A stretch of DNA of 64,000 nucleotides from Hermodice carunculata (GCA_964020975.1 OZ026624.1:65591108-65655107); one strand, 5' to 3'. Counted from the first letter of the stretch, positions 34,002-49,900 are shown. Notes: a model not told the origin generated them from the sequence alone. A program made the numbers and translations.

Positions 34002-35184
34002 GAACATAAAATGTAACATTGTCGTATAAAGTTTGTCGCTGCTGTATATCTGTTTTAGAGTTGTTCCCCTGTTGCACACATGACGTGGTGGTACAAAGAG
34101 TGCCACTGTGTATTTGTTTTGAAGTTAACCTGATACATGTATGACAAAGGTGTACCTAGTTTCCACTATTTACTTACCTAATTTGGAGAAGTTCGCTTGA
34201 CGCATGTATGACATAGGTGCACAAAATATACTGCAGTGTATTTGATTTTTCTGTAAGCCCCAAATTTGATGCATTTCGTCCCTGTATGTACTTTATTTTC
34301 CTAGGTGACACCACATAGATTTAACATTATTTTGTCGTTAATGCCTGTATATATGTAGATACGCCTGTATATATATGAATTCATTCATACAGGTATCATG
34401 GTATAATAATTTACTAATTCAGAGTATCTGAAATGTATCGCATTTATTTATCGTATTATAAAAGCTCCTTAACGTTTGAATGAAATAAGAAAGGTACATA
34501 TTGGCGTGACAGTACTCTTCCGTACATTTTAGCTAGACTTATATAAGACATTTACATTCAATTTGTAATACATTTGTTTGTTTATGAGGATATGAATACC
34601 TTGCTGAATTGGAGAAAAATTACCATGTGAACAAAAGTAATGGGGTTGATGAAGATAATTTCTTTTGTATCAGCTACAGTAACTGTATCAGATTATCTCA
34701 GTTGTTATCAACAAAATTGTTTATCTTAATTTCGAAGCGGGTAATTTGCAAAACTCAGCTTTTTGTTTTGGCTGTGTATGTGCAAAAATATGAAACTTCG
34801 CCGTGTGCATAGCAGATGACAGAAATCAACGCTCACACAATATGGGGGGGGGGGGGGGCGCAATAGTTCCATGGTGTGGAATTGAAGAAACCTGACACAT
34901 TGCACAACGTCACTCCCACGTTCTGCTTGTTTTACATATACATGTGCTCAGCTAAAATACAGCGTGGTTGTAGTTCAGACTGAAAGAACTCTGTATTAAG
35001 ACCCCAGTGAGTCACTATCATGAAAATACACTGCTATATTTAACATCATAGCCTGTGCGGGTATCACTAATAGGGGCATCAGTGGGGAGATTGTTCCATA
35101 AAGGTATTGTACAAGGGGGGAAGGGTTCGAGAATCACTTTGATATCCAAATCAAATGTATTTTTCGTGTCATTTTCCCGCAATG
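34002..35184. other. No gene recognised
   Basis: TGCATGTATGACA-like phrases near 34133 and 34203 suggest a small local repeat. A G-run lies at about 34843-34858. No exon was recognised. Confidence 0.35.
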
Positions 35185-35395
35185 CGTCATTGCGCAATGT
35201 TCAAAATAACGCTCACCAACGTGCATGATTCGCTCAAGGCATCGTGACGGATTTGGATTTGCAACTAACGATGATAAATGCTTCAGACACACCCGAGAGG
35301 GCAGATTAAAGGTAAGATAGTAAATCATGTTTCAAAAGTACTTTAACGACTGTTTGCCTTGGCAACTCGGAGAACGGACACCTGGAACCTCGTGA
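35185..35395 (-). repeat. Dispersed repeat, inverted copy
   Basis: The reverse complement, with CCAGGTGTCCGTTCTCCGAG, AAAGTACTTTTGAAACATGA and TGTCTGAAGCATTTATCATC, matches plus-strand copies at 43460-43680 and 43705-43830. Confidence 0.7.
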
Positions 35396-35424
35396 AATAT
35401 ACTACTGATCACCAAACAACCGTG

Positions 35425-35785
35425 CTATATTGTTTCACCGTCCAACCGTGGCTATACTGTTTCACCAACCAGCCGTGGCAAAACAGCTATGCTGTTTCCC
35501 CGGCCCAAATTAACCCTCCAGACAAGTTGGCATAAAATGCTGTGTTTGAGTTGACTTTCCTGCAAAATAACGACACATGACGGCCACTTTCCCGATACAA
35601 TCTTTCAACCGGGGCTATGCTGTTACACCGAACAACCGTGGCTATGCAGCTATGCTCTTTCCTGGGCCCAAGTTACCCCCCCCCCCGACAAGTTGAAATA
35701 AAATCCTGTATTTGAGTTGACTGTACTGCAAAATACGGACACATGACGGCCACTTTCTCGATAAATTTTTTCAGCCACGGTGATC
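35425..35785. repeat. Two-copy tandem repeat, about 170-bp unit
   Basis: GTTTGAGTTGACT, then ACACATGACGGCCACTTTC, recur about 170 bp apart. Both are preceded by AACCGTGGCTAT and GACAAGTTG phrases. One copy has a C-run near 35679. Confidence 0.8.
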
Positions 35786-37260
35786 AATTTTTATGAGGGA
35801 AGGGGGGCTTGACACTTGTTTTTCATGTTTCATAAAATGTATTGGGGTCGGGCCTTTTCAGTAGGGTGCGGTCTGGTTACCTGAACCACACAGATATCTT
35901 TGTTAGGCCTTTGGTAACTTAGACATTTGTTGAAACATGTTTAAATGGATCTTCTTTTGCCTTTTACACATTACTTCCTTTGACATCAGTTTAATTTGTT
36001 GCCAGAGCACAGCCTTGTTTGAAAATAAAGAATACTCAGCACAGGCAAATGGGAATTTGTTCTTGTAACCATTTAGGAGGCACAAAATGAATATGACTTT
36101 GGCATTTGTAATATTAAATTTCACTGAAAGACATAACTTTGTGAAAAATGGGTATCTAGCTCTGTCTGTGACAATGATATGCCCGTGTGTCCTTCGTGAT
36201 TGACAAGCGGGAGTCCCGTGCTTTGTGGCGGTAAACATGCTTGCCTCGTATCGGGCACATTACTCGCGTTCTTGCCTGCAGCTGCAACCATGCCAGCGTT
36301 GAGTACGTTGTTTTCTGACTCTGGTGAATCAAAAGGCGATAGAGGGCAGATATTCATTTCTGGCAGGATTTTTTTGAAATACCGAAAACGATGCTTAGTT
36401 TTGGTGGGCTTCATAAACATTCGGGTGGTAAATGATAAGCACAACAGTACATGGCTTTTTCCAAATCGATCACTACTCGAATCAGCATGGACAAAATGCA
36501 CATCAGTACTCGCTGTCGCTTGTACTTATACTTTGCCAAGCTGATACTGGTACTTGTTTTGGAATAAGTCATGTATTATCATATCTAATGACGTACTCCT
36601 GAGAAACTCAACCTCCTGTTTTACGATTGATCCTTGTCGAAAGAAATTGCCCAACAAAGATAAACGCTTTATTTCTCAAGCCTTACATTAAGGTCAATGA
36701 CTAATGATTTTTCAGATGGAAGCAGAATTTTGGCACTGGTTAAAGTGGACATGTTTCAGCTTTGAAATATTATGTACCATTTGCTTGGTGCCAAAGACAG
36801 AAACATATACAACGGAAGACACAAAACACACCAGCAAGGATGAATACAAAATGCAGGCACACTTGGCACGCAGCAATGATCATTCCGTATGTAACTTTGA
36901 AAAACGTCTGTAAGAGGACTGGATGAGTTGGAGCATCAATTATATAATGGCCGCTTCATGATAGTTCAACTTCGTGAATACTCATACCCAAAGCCTTTCG
37001 CAAATCCTGGAGTGTAGAGACCTTTCCGCCTAATGAGTATTCTGTGTATTACAGTGAAATGGTAAAGTCAACAGTGATCCTCGCGAACTATATTTATAAT
37101 AACAAAGTGGACTCAGTTGTAGAGAACAAGCTATGTACATTGGGCCCATTTCCCGGCAATATTCGAATAATATAGTCACTTGATGCTTTTAGTTCAAATA
37201 GATGAGATCAACTTCGACCATGTACCAATTACAGCCTCCAGGCACCCCATTTACATGAAG
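35786..37260. other. No gene recognised; overlapping open frames of 111-126 codons
   Basis: Open frames on both strands cover 35903-36544. They overlap each other and resemble no family I know, so at most one could be real. I do not call them. Confidence 0.3.
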
Positions 37261-37264
37261 GCCT

Positions 37265-37272
37265 TATATAAA
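37265..37272 (+). promoter_or_regulatory. TATA box of gene B
   Basis: TATATAAA lies 92 bases before the ATG at 37357. Transcription would start roughly 25-30 bases downstream and leave a short 5' leader. Gene A has a weaker ATATATGG at a similar distance (about 10668). Confidence 0.55.
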
Positions 37273-37356
37273 GGGAAGAGCAAATGTCGATTTACTGTAC
37301 ATTTCAATAATATCCAAGGAAGGAACCGGTAAAGAGTGCTACCACTTCCCAGCAGA

Positions 37357-39795
<2,439 letters not shown>

Positions 39796-39888
39796 TTCTG
39801 AGCTTCATGCGGCCTGAATGGGAAGTTGTTGCAAAGAATTTTAGAAGATTGGAATATATATACATATATGTACGCAAGGACAGAAACA

Positions 39889-39894
39889 AATAAA
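39889..39894 (+). promoter_or_regulatory. Poly(A) signal AATAAA of gene B
   Basis: AATAAA lies 94 bases after the stop at 39793-39795 and follows TGTACGCAAGGACAGAAAC, shared with the duplicate at 44812, where the hexamer has become AATACA. Confidence 0.55.
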
Positions 39895-40087
39895 ACTGCG
39901 AACCTCATGCTATGGTATTTGTGATTTAATTTTAAAAACCTCTTTTGCTTAATTTGGTATATGAAATTATTTGACGGAATTCATGGATACATGTTTTAAT
40001 AAAAATATCATACCTGGGGCGTTAAATGATGTCATCTTGAATGATTACGGTGTTGGGTAAAGTGTGACCCGGATACTCCTATGTACG

Positions 40088-40089
40088 TT

Positions 40090-40131
<42 letters not shown>

Positions 40132-40212
40132 TTTCTTTCTGTCTTTCTTTCTTTCCTTTTCCAGGGGGCCTAATAGGCACATTTAATTTCCCCATGGCGG
40201 AGTACTACTACA

Positions 40213-40298
<86 letters not shown>

Positions 40299-40310
40299 AA
40301 CTACTACTAA
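40088..40310. repeat. (CTTT)n and (CTA)n microsatellites
   Basis: CTTT repeats at about 40088-40157, a 45-bp unique stretch, then CTA repeats at about 40203-40310. The corresponding place in the duplicate has a T-rich tract and an (AAT)n tract instead. Poly-V and poly-S frames are artefacts. Confidence 0.9.
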
Positions 40311-40440
40311 ACAAAAAGAACAGCAACAGCAATAATAACAGTAAATATATATTAATATTATCATAGACAAGCATACAATCCATTTATGTATGAGGTGAGC
40401 CGATATCAAGTCCACACACACACTTACACGGTCGTTATCA

Positions 40441-43400
40441 TGTTCGATCTGCAGAAACGAGATTTAAAAACAACGGTTATGTGTCCAACATGATGCTGGA
40501 GAAACTTGTATTATGGAGCACCGTTTCTTGTTTTGTTCAGTATTTAGACATGATCGAATATTTGAATGTTTGGTCACATGTGCAAGAAAATTTAATTAAA
40601 TCCTTAATGTATACAATTAAATGTATTAATTAGGTTGATATTTGATCATATCATTTTTTTTTCAAATTTTTGCTTATGTGTTCAATATATGATTACGTCA
40701 TCGATTTTTGATCGCATATTCATCTGAATTTAACCATATGATAAAATATAAACTGATTTAGTTATATATTTATCATTAAATATAGTTAGATATATCATTA
40801 TATCTACTTGAACATATGTTCACAGTTAACAATCCTTATCTTGAGAAAGATAACCAAAAAAAGTATTCAGCTTTTTCTCAAAATAAGGATGATTTTCTTG
40901 TTATAATAAAGAAAAATAAATACACTTTACACTTTCTCAACCACTAGTTTCAAGGGGAAAAAATCCTCTCTCGCTCCCAAGATTTTCCATATCTTGTTTT
41001 GAGATAAAGTGTCTTAATTTTTTCTTGAGACAAGATTTGAAAAATCTTATTATGTGCGTTGTCTTTCCTGAATATTTAGATTAAACGAAGAGCCGCTACT
41101 CGGAGAGACATGTGCCGGTATAGGTTCTGAAACATGTTCTCAGTAGTTACCCGCTGAAGACCCTTTCATATATTTGGGCTAATACAGCCTATTTCAAAAT
41201 TCTACAGAGGAACTTGTGCAATGTGGACAATAGTACTTCCATATGTATATAGGTTAGACAGCGACAGGTTAGCATATGGAGAGTAAAGAGTTCGGACTGC
41301 GGAATAGGCTTATGCCTACTAGGAAGGGGTTCTGGACAAAAAAACACAAATACAACCGTTTTGGCATTTTACGGACTATCTCTGAATAGTCAATGCTCAA
41401 TCAGCCAATCACAACCGTGGTCTGCTGCGCGCCTCCCACTGCTACGCTCATGCGTCGCCATATAACTCTTTCCAGTCCTCCAGGGGCACCATAATGCCAA
41501 AAATGATACTGTTTTGCGAAATATTAAAAATATATCAACAAATTATGCATTGCAGACAAAAAGGTATTTTAATGGTGTAAATACACAATATGTATGCGAT
41601 ATGTTACGCTAATACACATTCTTGTAATGTGCAAAAGGGGAAAAAACATCCATTTGAAACATGTTGCAACAAATGTCCAAGTTACCGAAGGCTTCACAAA
41701 AATATTTGCGTGGTTTCGGTAACCTGACAGACCCTACTAAAAGGGCCAAACCCTAAAATTAACGGAACGAAAAAAAAAAGTTTACATGTACTTTCAAGCC
41801 GCCCTTCCCTTATGAATATTGATCGACCCAGGCCAGTGTTAGAAACTCAGAGACCCAAGTGGTCCAAAAAGCACGTTTTATTCCAGTGGCCCACATGAGA
41901 CATATGTGGCCCAAAGGGCCAAAGCAAGCGCCTGATGGGATGCTATGGGGGTCAGGGGGCATCCCCCTCTCCGAAAAATTTCGAATATGAGCATGCAAAA
42001 TGGTGTTTCTTAGGAGTTTCCAGTGGAAAATCTTTCCTTGACATGGTTAAAAAAATCACAACATTTTAGTCTTTATTGTACTGATTTGGCTATTTCCCTC
42101 AGATCGTACAAAAATCTGATGGAAATTAGCAAAAATTAGTAAAAAATAAATTTAAAAAAAAGACCATCGCCATGCTATCAATTAAGATAAGACAATATTT
42201 GCATTCATACATGTAACGCTTTAGGGAATTTTTGCACACATAGTATGTTTATTAATTCAGGGAAAATTGAAAAATAAATTATCCTGCAATTAGTAAGTTG
42301 TGTATTTTCTCTACAAAAGCAAGAGAAAGAAAAAAACATTAAACTAATCGCCAGGCCTAAATGTACTAAACTTTTATCACTGAATGTTGATTGATTGACT
42401 GATAATTTTTTATTCACACATACACCAGCATTGTGCAATATAATTGCTGAAAGCACACTAAACTATGATGCATGAAATGGGGGCACCAAATGCCTCGGGA
42501 ATCTTGCCTTGGCTTATTGCCATGGTGGACCACAACATGTAAATAGCAAGTATCAAATCAGAGAAATATTAAGTTGCTTCGCACAGGTTTGTAGCCAAAA
42601 TGCTTTAATCAGTTATGCATTAAAATACAAGTCTAATTTTCAATAAATTAATACATAAATAAACTAATATAAGCACCAAAGGCATATTTTTTGTGACACT
42701 AAGACATTGAAATAATAAATATATCAAGCGGTCCCTCTCCAATACTCCCATCTCATGGCAGTCATGCATGTGCTTGTAATATCAGTAGTCTTTATATCTG
42801 AGGATGGAAGCCACCTCCATCTTTTGTCATTTTGTGTTACTGTTGGCCCTTATTTTTGGAAATACATTCACTCTCTTTAATATACCCGGGCAGTTTCTGC
42901 ATGGTATAATCATGGCACAGTAGTACCTGGAATTACCGATCCCAGTCCCCACCTGGTCAAAACGACCAGTTTTCCCTCGTACAGGCGCTCTATGATGTTA
43001 AATGACGTGACGCGAACGACCACAATGCTACCCAACTGTTAATCTCTGTAGCAGCAAATTTAGATTCCCTGGAGCATTTTGTCAGCTTCGTCACATGAGA
43101 AACACTTATTTTTGACAAATTCTATAGCAGTTTTTAAGAACTTTGATGCAAACTTTTGCTCTAATGCTCCAGCTGGACAGCCCTGGACCAGCTGCAACAC
43201 GTGATCAACGACCAGCCAAAGCGCCCCACAAACGACCACCCGTGAAAAGAGCAATCGTTCTAATCAACCGTAACCATGCAAGTTGGAAGTTAACAGAAAA
43301 GCTGGCCAACGTGCCGTCGTCTTGCAGTAAAGTCAACTCAAACATAGTATTTATTTCAACTTGTCTGGACGGTTAACTTGGCCGGGGAAAAAGCATAGCC

Positions 43401-43459
43401 ATAACTGCTGCATATGGCAATGGTGTCGGTGGTGCGATAAACGGTATATTGTATCGCCT
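40441..43459. other. No gene recognised; part of the duplicated segment
   Basis: At 40828-41058 words such as CTTATCTTGAGAAAGATAA and TCTTGAGACAAGATTTG occur in opposite senses, which could be a decayed foldback element. 41545 onward belongs to the right copy of the segmental duplication. A search by eye for exons 1 and 2 of the peptide gene found none. Confidence 0.35.
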
Positions 43460-43680
43460 GGTTCCAGGTGTCAGTTCTCAGAGTTACCAGAGGAAACGGT
43501 ACTTTTAAAAAGTACTTTTAAAAGACGACTTACTATCTTAACTTTTATCTGCCCACTCGGTTGTGTCTGAAGCACTTATCATCCGTTAGTTATAAATCAA
43601 AATGCAACACGATACCATCATGGTGAGCGCCAATTATAAACATGGCGGAATGCACTGTGGGAAAGGGAAATCACAGTGAA
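43460..43680 (+). repeat. Dispersed repeat, direct copy 1
   Basis: Contains CCAGGTGTCAGTTCTCAGAG, GTGTCTGAAGCACTTATCAT and AATGCACTGTGGGAAAG, matching the reverse complement of 35185-35395. Confidence 0.7.
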
Positions 43681-43704
43681 TCACGGCCACATGTTTTCAG
43701 CACG

Positions 43705-43830
43705 TTTCCAGGTGTCCGTTCTCCGAGTTGGCAGGGCAAACGGGCGTGAAAGTACTTTTAAAACATGACTTACTTTATTAACCTCAATCTGCCTGCTCAC
43801 AGCATGTATCATCGTTATTGATGCTCTGGA
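43705..43830 (+). repeat. Dispersed repeat, direct copy 2 (shorter)
   Basis: Contains CCAGGTGTCCGTTCTCCGAG, AAAGTACTTTTAAAACATGA and ATGTATCATCGTTA, again the same family. It lies in tandem with the previous copy. 43831-44500 shows no gene. Confidence 0.65.
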
Positions 43831-44711
43831 ATATACTTGCCCCCCCCCCCCACCACGACGCCACTCAGATTGTCCCATTTGTATCCTCCTTTACAAACCG
43901 TTGGGTGCAGAGTTCGCAGTTTTCAAAATGGCAGCCAATTTTCGGTGAGCCGATTCCATACTTTGAAGAGGTAGTGCCCAAAATCGATGTGCGATTGGGG
44001 TTAAGGAAAGGGTAATTTGTGGAATAAATGTAATGAACAATATATAGTGGGACTTTTCCAGAGTGAGCATAACCTGAAAATGTAAATGCACTGCAATACA
44101 AACATCAGCAGTGGGTCCCACAGCACATATTCTGTACGAAACATAGGAGTCGCCCTGCGGCTATAAATTTTTAGTAGGACCCGCCACGACCCCCTGGTGT
44201 GTGAAAGCTGGAGCTTGGGCGAGAAGGATGCCCCGATAGTGGATACAGGTCCAAAAGTACTGGCAGGTTTTTATATAAATGGTAATGAATAAATGGATCC
44301 AACCATATGACTAAATATTTACTGTATGACTAAATACTGAATAATAATACCCCCTTCCCAAAAAGAACAAAACAAACAAACCGGGGTAATAATTACTCAT
44401 CCACGAAGTTTGGTTGTCAGTAAGTGTTAAACTCCAGGATCCAAACATTAAACGTTTGTCTATGCATACAGAAAAAGGACCTAATAATCTGCATGATTAT
44501 GATGATTCCAGATACGCATTGGTGACAAAAGGGTTTTTCGAGTGCTTCGTCCTATTATGACTTCAGTGAAAACTTGATACATTCTTCAGGAATTTGATCA
44601 AGATTGTGTGAAATGTCGATGTGTTCCAAAATTAAGAAGATGCAAATAAGAATGAATTCAAGATAAGTGAGATTGCGCATGGTGACCTTGTAATTCGTTT
44701 TGTATTTACAG

Positions 44712-44736
44712 GGATCAAAGAGCCAAGGGTCGATAG
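44712..44736 (+). pseudogene. Decayed last exon of a duplicated six-cysteine peptide gene (remnant C)
   Basis: An acceptor (TTGTATTTACAG) precedes GGATCAAAGAGCCAAGGGTC and a TAG at 44734-44736. Compared with gene B's last exon, the codons for valine-cysteine have become lysine-glycine, so the sixth cysteine is lost. The poly(A) hexamer has changed to AATACA. Exons 1 and 2 were not found upstream. This is a remnant carried along by the segmental duplication. Confidence 0.6.
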
Positions 44737-45244
44737 TTCTGAGCTTCAGGGGGCCTGAATTGGAGGGTATAGCAAATATTTTTTTACAACTGTTACATTA
44801 GAATATACATGTACGCAAAGATAGAAACAAATACAGCTGCAAACCTCATGTTATGGTTTTTGTGATTGACTTCCACCCCAGATCATAGGTCTATCTTGGC
44901 ATGATTCATTTTGTCCAATCCTACATTGTGTTATGAAAGAAAAAAGAGATCCACAACCTCATATGCATAATTTGCTCAAGGAAATCATTTGATGGAATTC
45001 ATAGATAAATGTTTGTACAAGAAATTATACCTTAGATGTTGAACTATGTCATCATGAATGGTTACAGTGTTGATTAAAATGTGACCTAGATTCCTAAGTA
45101 CATTTCTTTTTGTTTGCTTGTTTGTTTGTTTGCATCATTCTTTCTTTTTCTTTTTTTTACTATCTTTCTTTTATACCTTTCCTTCCTTGCGTTTTCTTTG
45201 CCAGGGGGCTTAATAGATACATTTAATTTCAACATGGTGGCGAT

Positions 45245-45368
45245 AATGATGATGATGATAATAATAATAATAATAATAATGATAATAATAATAATTATAA
45301 TAATGATAATAGTAATAATAATAATAGTAATAATAATAATAATCACAACAATAATAATAATAATGATA

Positions 45369-45405
<37 letters not shown>

Positions 45406-45496
45406 TATTATAATAATAATAATAGTAATAATAATAATAGTAATAATAATAATAGTAATAATAATAATAATCACAACAATAATAATAATAATGATA

Positions 45497-45538
<42 letters not shown>

Positions 45539-45564
45539 TGATAATGACAATGATAATGATGATG

Positions 45565-45637
<73 letters not shown>

Positions 45638-45662
45638 TAATAATAATAACAATAATAATAAT
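45245..45662. repeat. (AAT)n microsatellite, about 415 bp, with internal higher-order repeat
   Basis: AAT/ATA repeats with TGA, AGT and CACAAC interruptions. A variant block containing AATCACAACAATAAT occurs twice, about 121 bp apart. The 195-codon poly-L/Y/I frame is an artefact. Confidence 0.95.
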
Positions 45663-46319
45663 AAAATTGTCAAAAGGGATTTAAATTAGGCTACGCTTTT
45701 CAATCCTTTAATATCATGGTAAAGGAATGTGTAGTTTGATGAAGCTTATTATCTTCCACAATATATATTATCATAAAATCACATGGTCCAATTATATATG
45801 TGGTGAGCCAATGTCAAGTCCATGCAAAGTAGACAGTGCATCAGATCAAACGCATTATTTATAAACTGATTATTAAAAGGAGTAACCTTGCCTTCCTTTC
45901 GTGTGTACATTAATAGATATAACATAGTGTGCACTAAATTTGTTTCATCAATCTATCAAATTCTTTTATCACACGGAAATGCTGAGGATTTTCCTCGAAA
46001 ATGACCACCTGCTTTATCAAGTGCTTTTTGTACTGGAGCTGCTGGTAAGTTTGTATCCAAGCAAAAGGCGTGTAGAAAATTATTTAAAATAAGAAACATC
46101 TGGGCTATGTATTCCAGGGTAACTTGCGAAAAGGACAGCATATGCCCAAAGCAAAAGAAAAAAAGGGTGCTAATTATTGTAAGTGTATTTTTGTGAAGTA
46201 GTTGTAAGGACTGGACCATGGAAAGTACCTTTTACCAGCTCTTAAACATTGCCTGAGGCATAAATTGGTGAAATGACTGCTACGTTGTGAAGCATGAGTG
46301 AGATGTGCGTTGAGTGTTA

Positions 46320-46320
<1 letters not shown>

Positions 46321-46376
<56 letters not shown>
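46321..46376. repeat. (GA)n microsatellite
   Basis: About 55 bp of pure GA. Confidence 0.95.
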
Positions 46377-46379
<3 letters not shown>

Positions 46380-48698
46380 GCTTTCCCCCTGCATTGTAGT
46401 GTGTAACATATATGTGGCAGAGCACAATCAACTTCGTTACATTTATCCAACAGAAAATGTGCAATCATGTATCGCTTTTAACAGCTAAAATGGATTCAGG
46501 CAGCACTTATATCGTGGTTGTTGCCACGTCCACACATCGAAAGGCCCGGATGCAAATGCAGTTTAAACATAACAGTCTGAAAGCTACAATTGCGTCATAA
46601 GTGTCCAAAATAGATCTATAAGCACATGTTCTTCGTCTTATTCATTCGAGTATTTAGTCTTATACTTGTTGGTATTAAATTTGACTTTGTTTGTTTGTAT
46701 ATCCCGCGGCATCTTTCCACATTACATTGTAAATCATCCCAGCAAAGTGTCAGTCACAATGCTTGTCTCTCCAATAAATGTCCCCCCCCCCCGCATAAAG
46801 TACAAAGTGCCGTGTTAAATACTAGCCTCAACTCCAGGACTCATATGATTAGATGCTGTCATGGTAGGGACCTGTATCAGTATGATTCCTTTACGCAAAA
46901 GCAGTAAATTGTTCCTATCTTAGAGATATGTGTGGTGTCATACATTGAACTCGACGCCACGATGATCAATACAATGGCTGGCTAAAGATTGTTTAGTATG
47001 TCTGTTTCAAAGTGCATTAGTGACAGTTTAATTAAGATGACACATCATCTGAACACAACTTTACTTTATGCTCCAAGTTTGTCACATTAGCTGCCCGAAA
47101 GGTCTATACTTTATGCTACAATAAACGTCCGTCATGTTTTCAAGTTATAATCTGGTAGGGCGGTTATCACAAATGCCACCATGTGAGTTTTTATATTTTG
47201 TTTATTATCTCAATAGCTGAAAAACCTCACGCCTTGGCTGTTCTGTGCTAGCAAATAGTTCAGGGAAACCGTTATCCGTATTCATAAATTTCAATCCAAC
47301 CAACATTTTCACAAGCAGCCCAAACCTTACTTTGAATTAACTTACACTAGCAAAAGCATGAATATATTTGTAACTTAAAGTCCAACGCAGGAGGCAACGT
47401 ATTTACTATGGATCTGGAAAACTAAACAGAGACAATGGTGCAATTTTTAAATTTGCTAAAATGTTTGGCTTCAAAAGAATATCACTTTGTTTTTAATGAG
47501 CAACCACCGGCAAATGAGATTCTTTCTTTCTTTCATTCTTTATTTCTTTCTTTCTTCTTCTGTCCTTTTCTGTTGAACTGTTGACAGTAGATGCAAATGG
47601 AACAGTAGTTTTAACAATGCTACTTTTGAGTGTACAGAGACAATCTCATCTTTTACTCTCTCGGCAAATTGCGGGTACTTGACGATCTAGTATAGCCCGC
47701 AACTTATGTACAAAACGTATCATATTAAGTGCACAAATGTATATGTACCATGCATATTTTCAAATGTTGGATGATTTTGTGCACATTTGCTTTATGCTTT
47801 TAAACGTACAATAACACAAATTAGAATCCGGGTTGACAAGATGGTCACACGTATAATAAAACAGACCACGGGAACGATTAAAAATCAGTGACATTGTTAA
47901 ACGATTAACATCAATTGAAGTAGAAATATTTTCATTATGCTGCAAAGACATGCAGGTCTCTCCATCACCTAATAAACCCGGGTACAGGATTCTAAAGCCG
48001 CCGAGGAAACGAAAACGTGAAGTTAATATATGTGAAAGGAATACTTGAAAAAAGTATAGCAATGAAACAAATTGACCTTTACTGAATTGCTTTATAGTTG
48101 CAACGCGCAAATATACACGCTTAAAAAGGCACAATTTTCTGTCATTTCCTCCTGTCATATCACATGGCGGCAGTTAAGAGGATAATTTTATCTTTATGCG
48201 TGAATTAACTGTTTGTCCACCCAACACCAATCAAAGCTCCAGAGGTCGTAAACGTGGCACTAAGAACAATGCGTTCCATAAGACACCACTCAGTGTCTTT
48301 GCTGTTATACACGTTAGCCGCCAAACACAAACACACTCCAAAGAAAGTTGTTTACTCATCCAAAACGTGATGCTCAAAGGGTTAAAACGATGAATGGCGA
48401 TGATTAAAACCCCCCAAAAGTGGGCACAATTAGGGCTAGCTAATTATTGTAGGGAATTCAAAACTTTTAACTGATGCATGCAGATGGTCACTGGGAATAT
48501 ACATTTTTAAATGGTGTTTAACACTACGAAAAAGTTTCTGATTTCATGAGACTAAAAGCTATGTATGGTTCTTTAATAAGCTCACAGAAACGTTAAATCA
48601 GCATAAAGCTTCCCATGAAATATGGGACGCTGAAAATATTTAGAATTTACCATTAGTTCTTTCTTCGATTTTTCCAAAGTGGTTCAACCTGTTTTGAA
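46377..48698. other. No gene recognised
   Basis: A 132-codon minus-strand frame (47760-48158) has no recognisable motif. CAAAGGGTTAA at 48376-48386 is the reverse of the TTAACCCTTTG end seen elsewhere and may be one end of a decayed MITE. Confidence 0.35.
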
Positions 48699-48790
48699 GT
48701 TGCCTCGATGGCTAAGAGGTCAAAACATTTAATTTTACATTTGACTGGGCTGTGACGCTAAAGGTTGATTCTTCGAATCCTATAGGAAGC
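48699..48790 (+). repeat. tRNA-derived repeat head
   Basis: GTTGCCTCGATGGCTAAGAG, TTTTACATTTGAC and TTCTTCGAATCC line up with the copy at 1481-1575, which has the same TTTACATTTG anticodon region. Both boxes are degraded. Confidence 0.55.
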
Positions 48791-48904
48791 TGAAAATAGA
48801 AACTGGTTTTACTGAGGGCGAAGGACACTAAATCAGGAAACCCATCAATTGATCATATCCCATAATAAATAACTGGTGTCATTACCAATGTGGAAAAATA
48901 CACA

Positions 48905-49190
48905 GCCAGTAAATATTGTTGCAGGGCTTTCATTTACACGTGCAGGCATACATATTTAAACATACGTTTAGAGCATGAGATGTTGTCCTTTTGGTGACAA
49001 AAATTGTGCGGACCGATGTTAAGGGATCAAATGGTATCCATGATAGGTTATTGCTCAACCAGATCTCTGCATTTCATATGCCATAATATCATTAGAAAAT
49101 AGCATTAGGGTGGAGGAGTACATCTGTTGTACCCATGGTATAAAGTGTACTGCTGTGTTGTTTTTTTGTGTGCAAATATTGCGGTGATGG
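48905..49190 (+). repeat. Dispersed repeat, copy 3 (3' part)
   Basis: GTTGCAGGGCTTTCATTTAC, GGTTATTGCTCAACCAG and CCATAATATCATTAG correspond to 33346-33560. Confidence 0.65.
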
Positions 49191-49700
49191 TTATAGTCAT
49201 CTTTCTCTTAAAATACTTCCAGGAGTCTATGACAGATTATCTAAATATCACCATCAAATGCTGAAAATTCTAAATACATTTCTTAAAGTAAAACCATTTA
49301 GCATATACTATGCATGTTTCCAAATATGGTGATAAACCAATACAGCTAACGTGACGTTTGGACATGTGCTGCCTCCTCCTTAAGTCACTTTCACTACGCT
49401 TGCTTCATAACTGTTGTTGTTCCATCATGTCTAGCCATCTTGCTTTGAAGAAATAAAGGATTTAATATGCAATAAAGATTTAGGCAAACGAGAATATAAA
49501 AAGCATAGTAAAATATATGCAGAGAGTAAAATCAAAAATTTTTTTAAGGTGAATAGTATAATTTTTTATACCGATTTTCTTAGAGCTTAACCAGATTCAC
49601 TTGTGATAGAGATAAACCCTTTGACAGCATCTATCACTTCTTGGTCATTGAGCGAAATTTTGTTTTATATTGTAACAAATAATAAAATGAGTCTTAGAAA
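49191..49700. other. No gene recognised
   Basis: AT-rich sequence leading into the second assembly gap. Confidence 0.35.
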
Positions 49701-49900
49701 NNNNNNNNNNNNNNNNNNNNNNNNNNNNNNNNNNNNNNNNNNNNNNNNNNNNNNNNNNNNNNNNNNNNNNNNNNNNNNNNNNNNNNNNNNNNNNNNNNNN
49801 NNNNNNNNNNNNNNNNNNNNNNNNNNNNNNNNNNNNNNNNNNNNNNNNNNNNNNNNNNNNNNNNNNNNNNNNNNNNNNNNNNNNNNNNNNNNNNNNNNNN
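49701..49900. other. Assembly gap, exactly 200 N
   Basis: Second fixed-size gap. The contig between the two gaps is exactly 43,000 bp. Confidence 0.99.

Larger units (their letters stand above)
41545..45830 (+). repeat. Segmental duplication, right copy
   Basis: Diverged and expanded copy of 38650-40440 (anchors given in that entry). It ends with GGTGAGCCAATGTCAAGTCC near 45803. Inserted material includes the repeats at 43460-43830 and the long (AAT)n tract. Confidence 0.65.

Noticed and set aside
35903-36544. Overlapping 111- to 126-codon frames on both strands
   Set aside because: They conflict with each other, lack splice borders and resemble no family.
43060-43254. Minus-strand frame with a hydrophobic start
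   Set aside because: Starts without a clear ATG context, no family resemblance, lies in duplicated repeat-rich DNA.
45086-45673. 195-codon poly-L/Y/I open frame
   Set aside because: It is the translation of an (AAT)n microsatellite.
47760-48158. 132-codon minus-strand frame
   Set aside because: No motif, no signal, no neighbouring exon; AT-rich sequence can leave this length open by chance.
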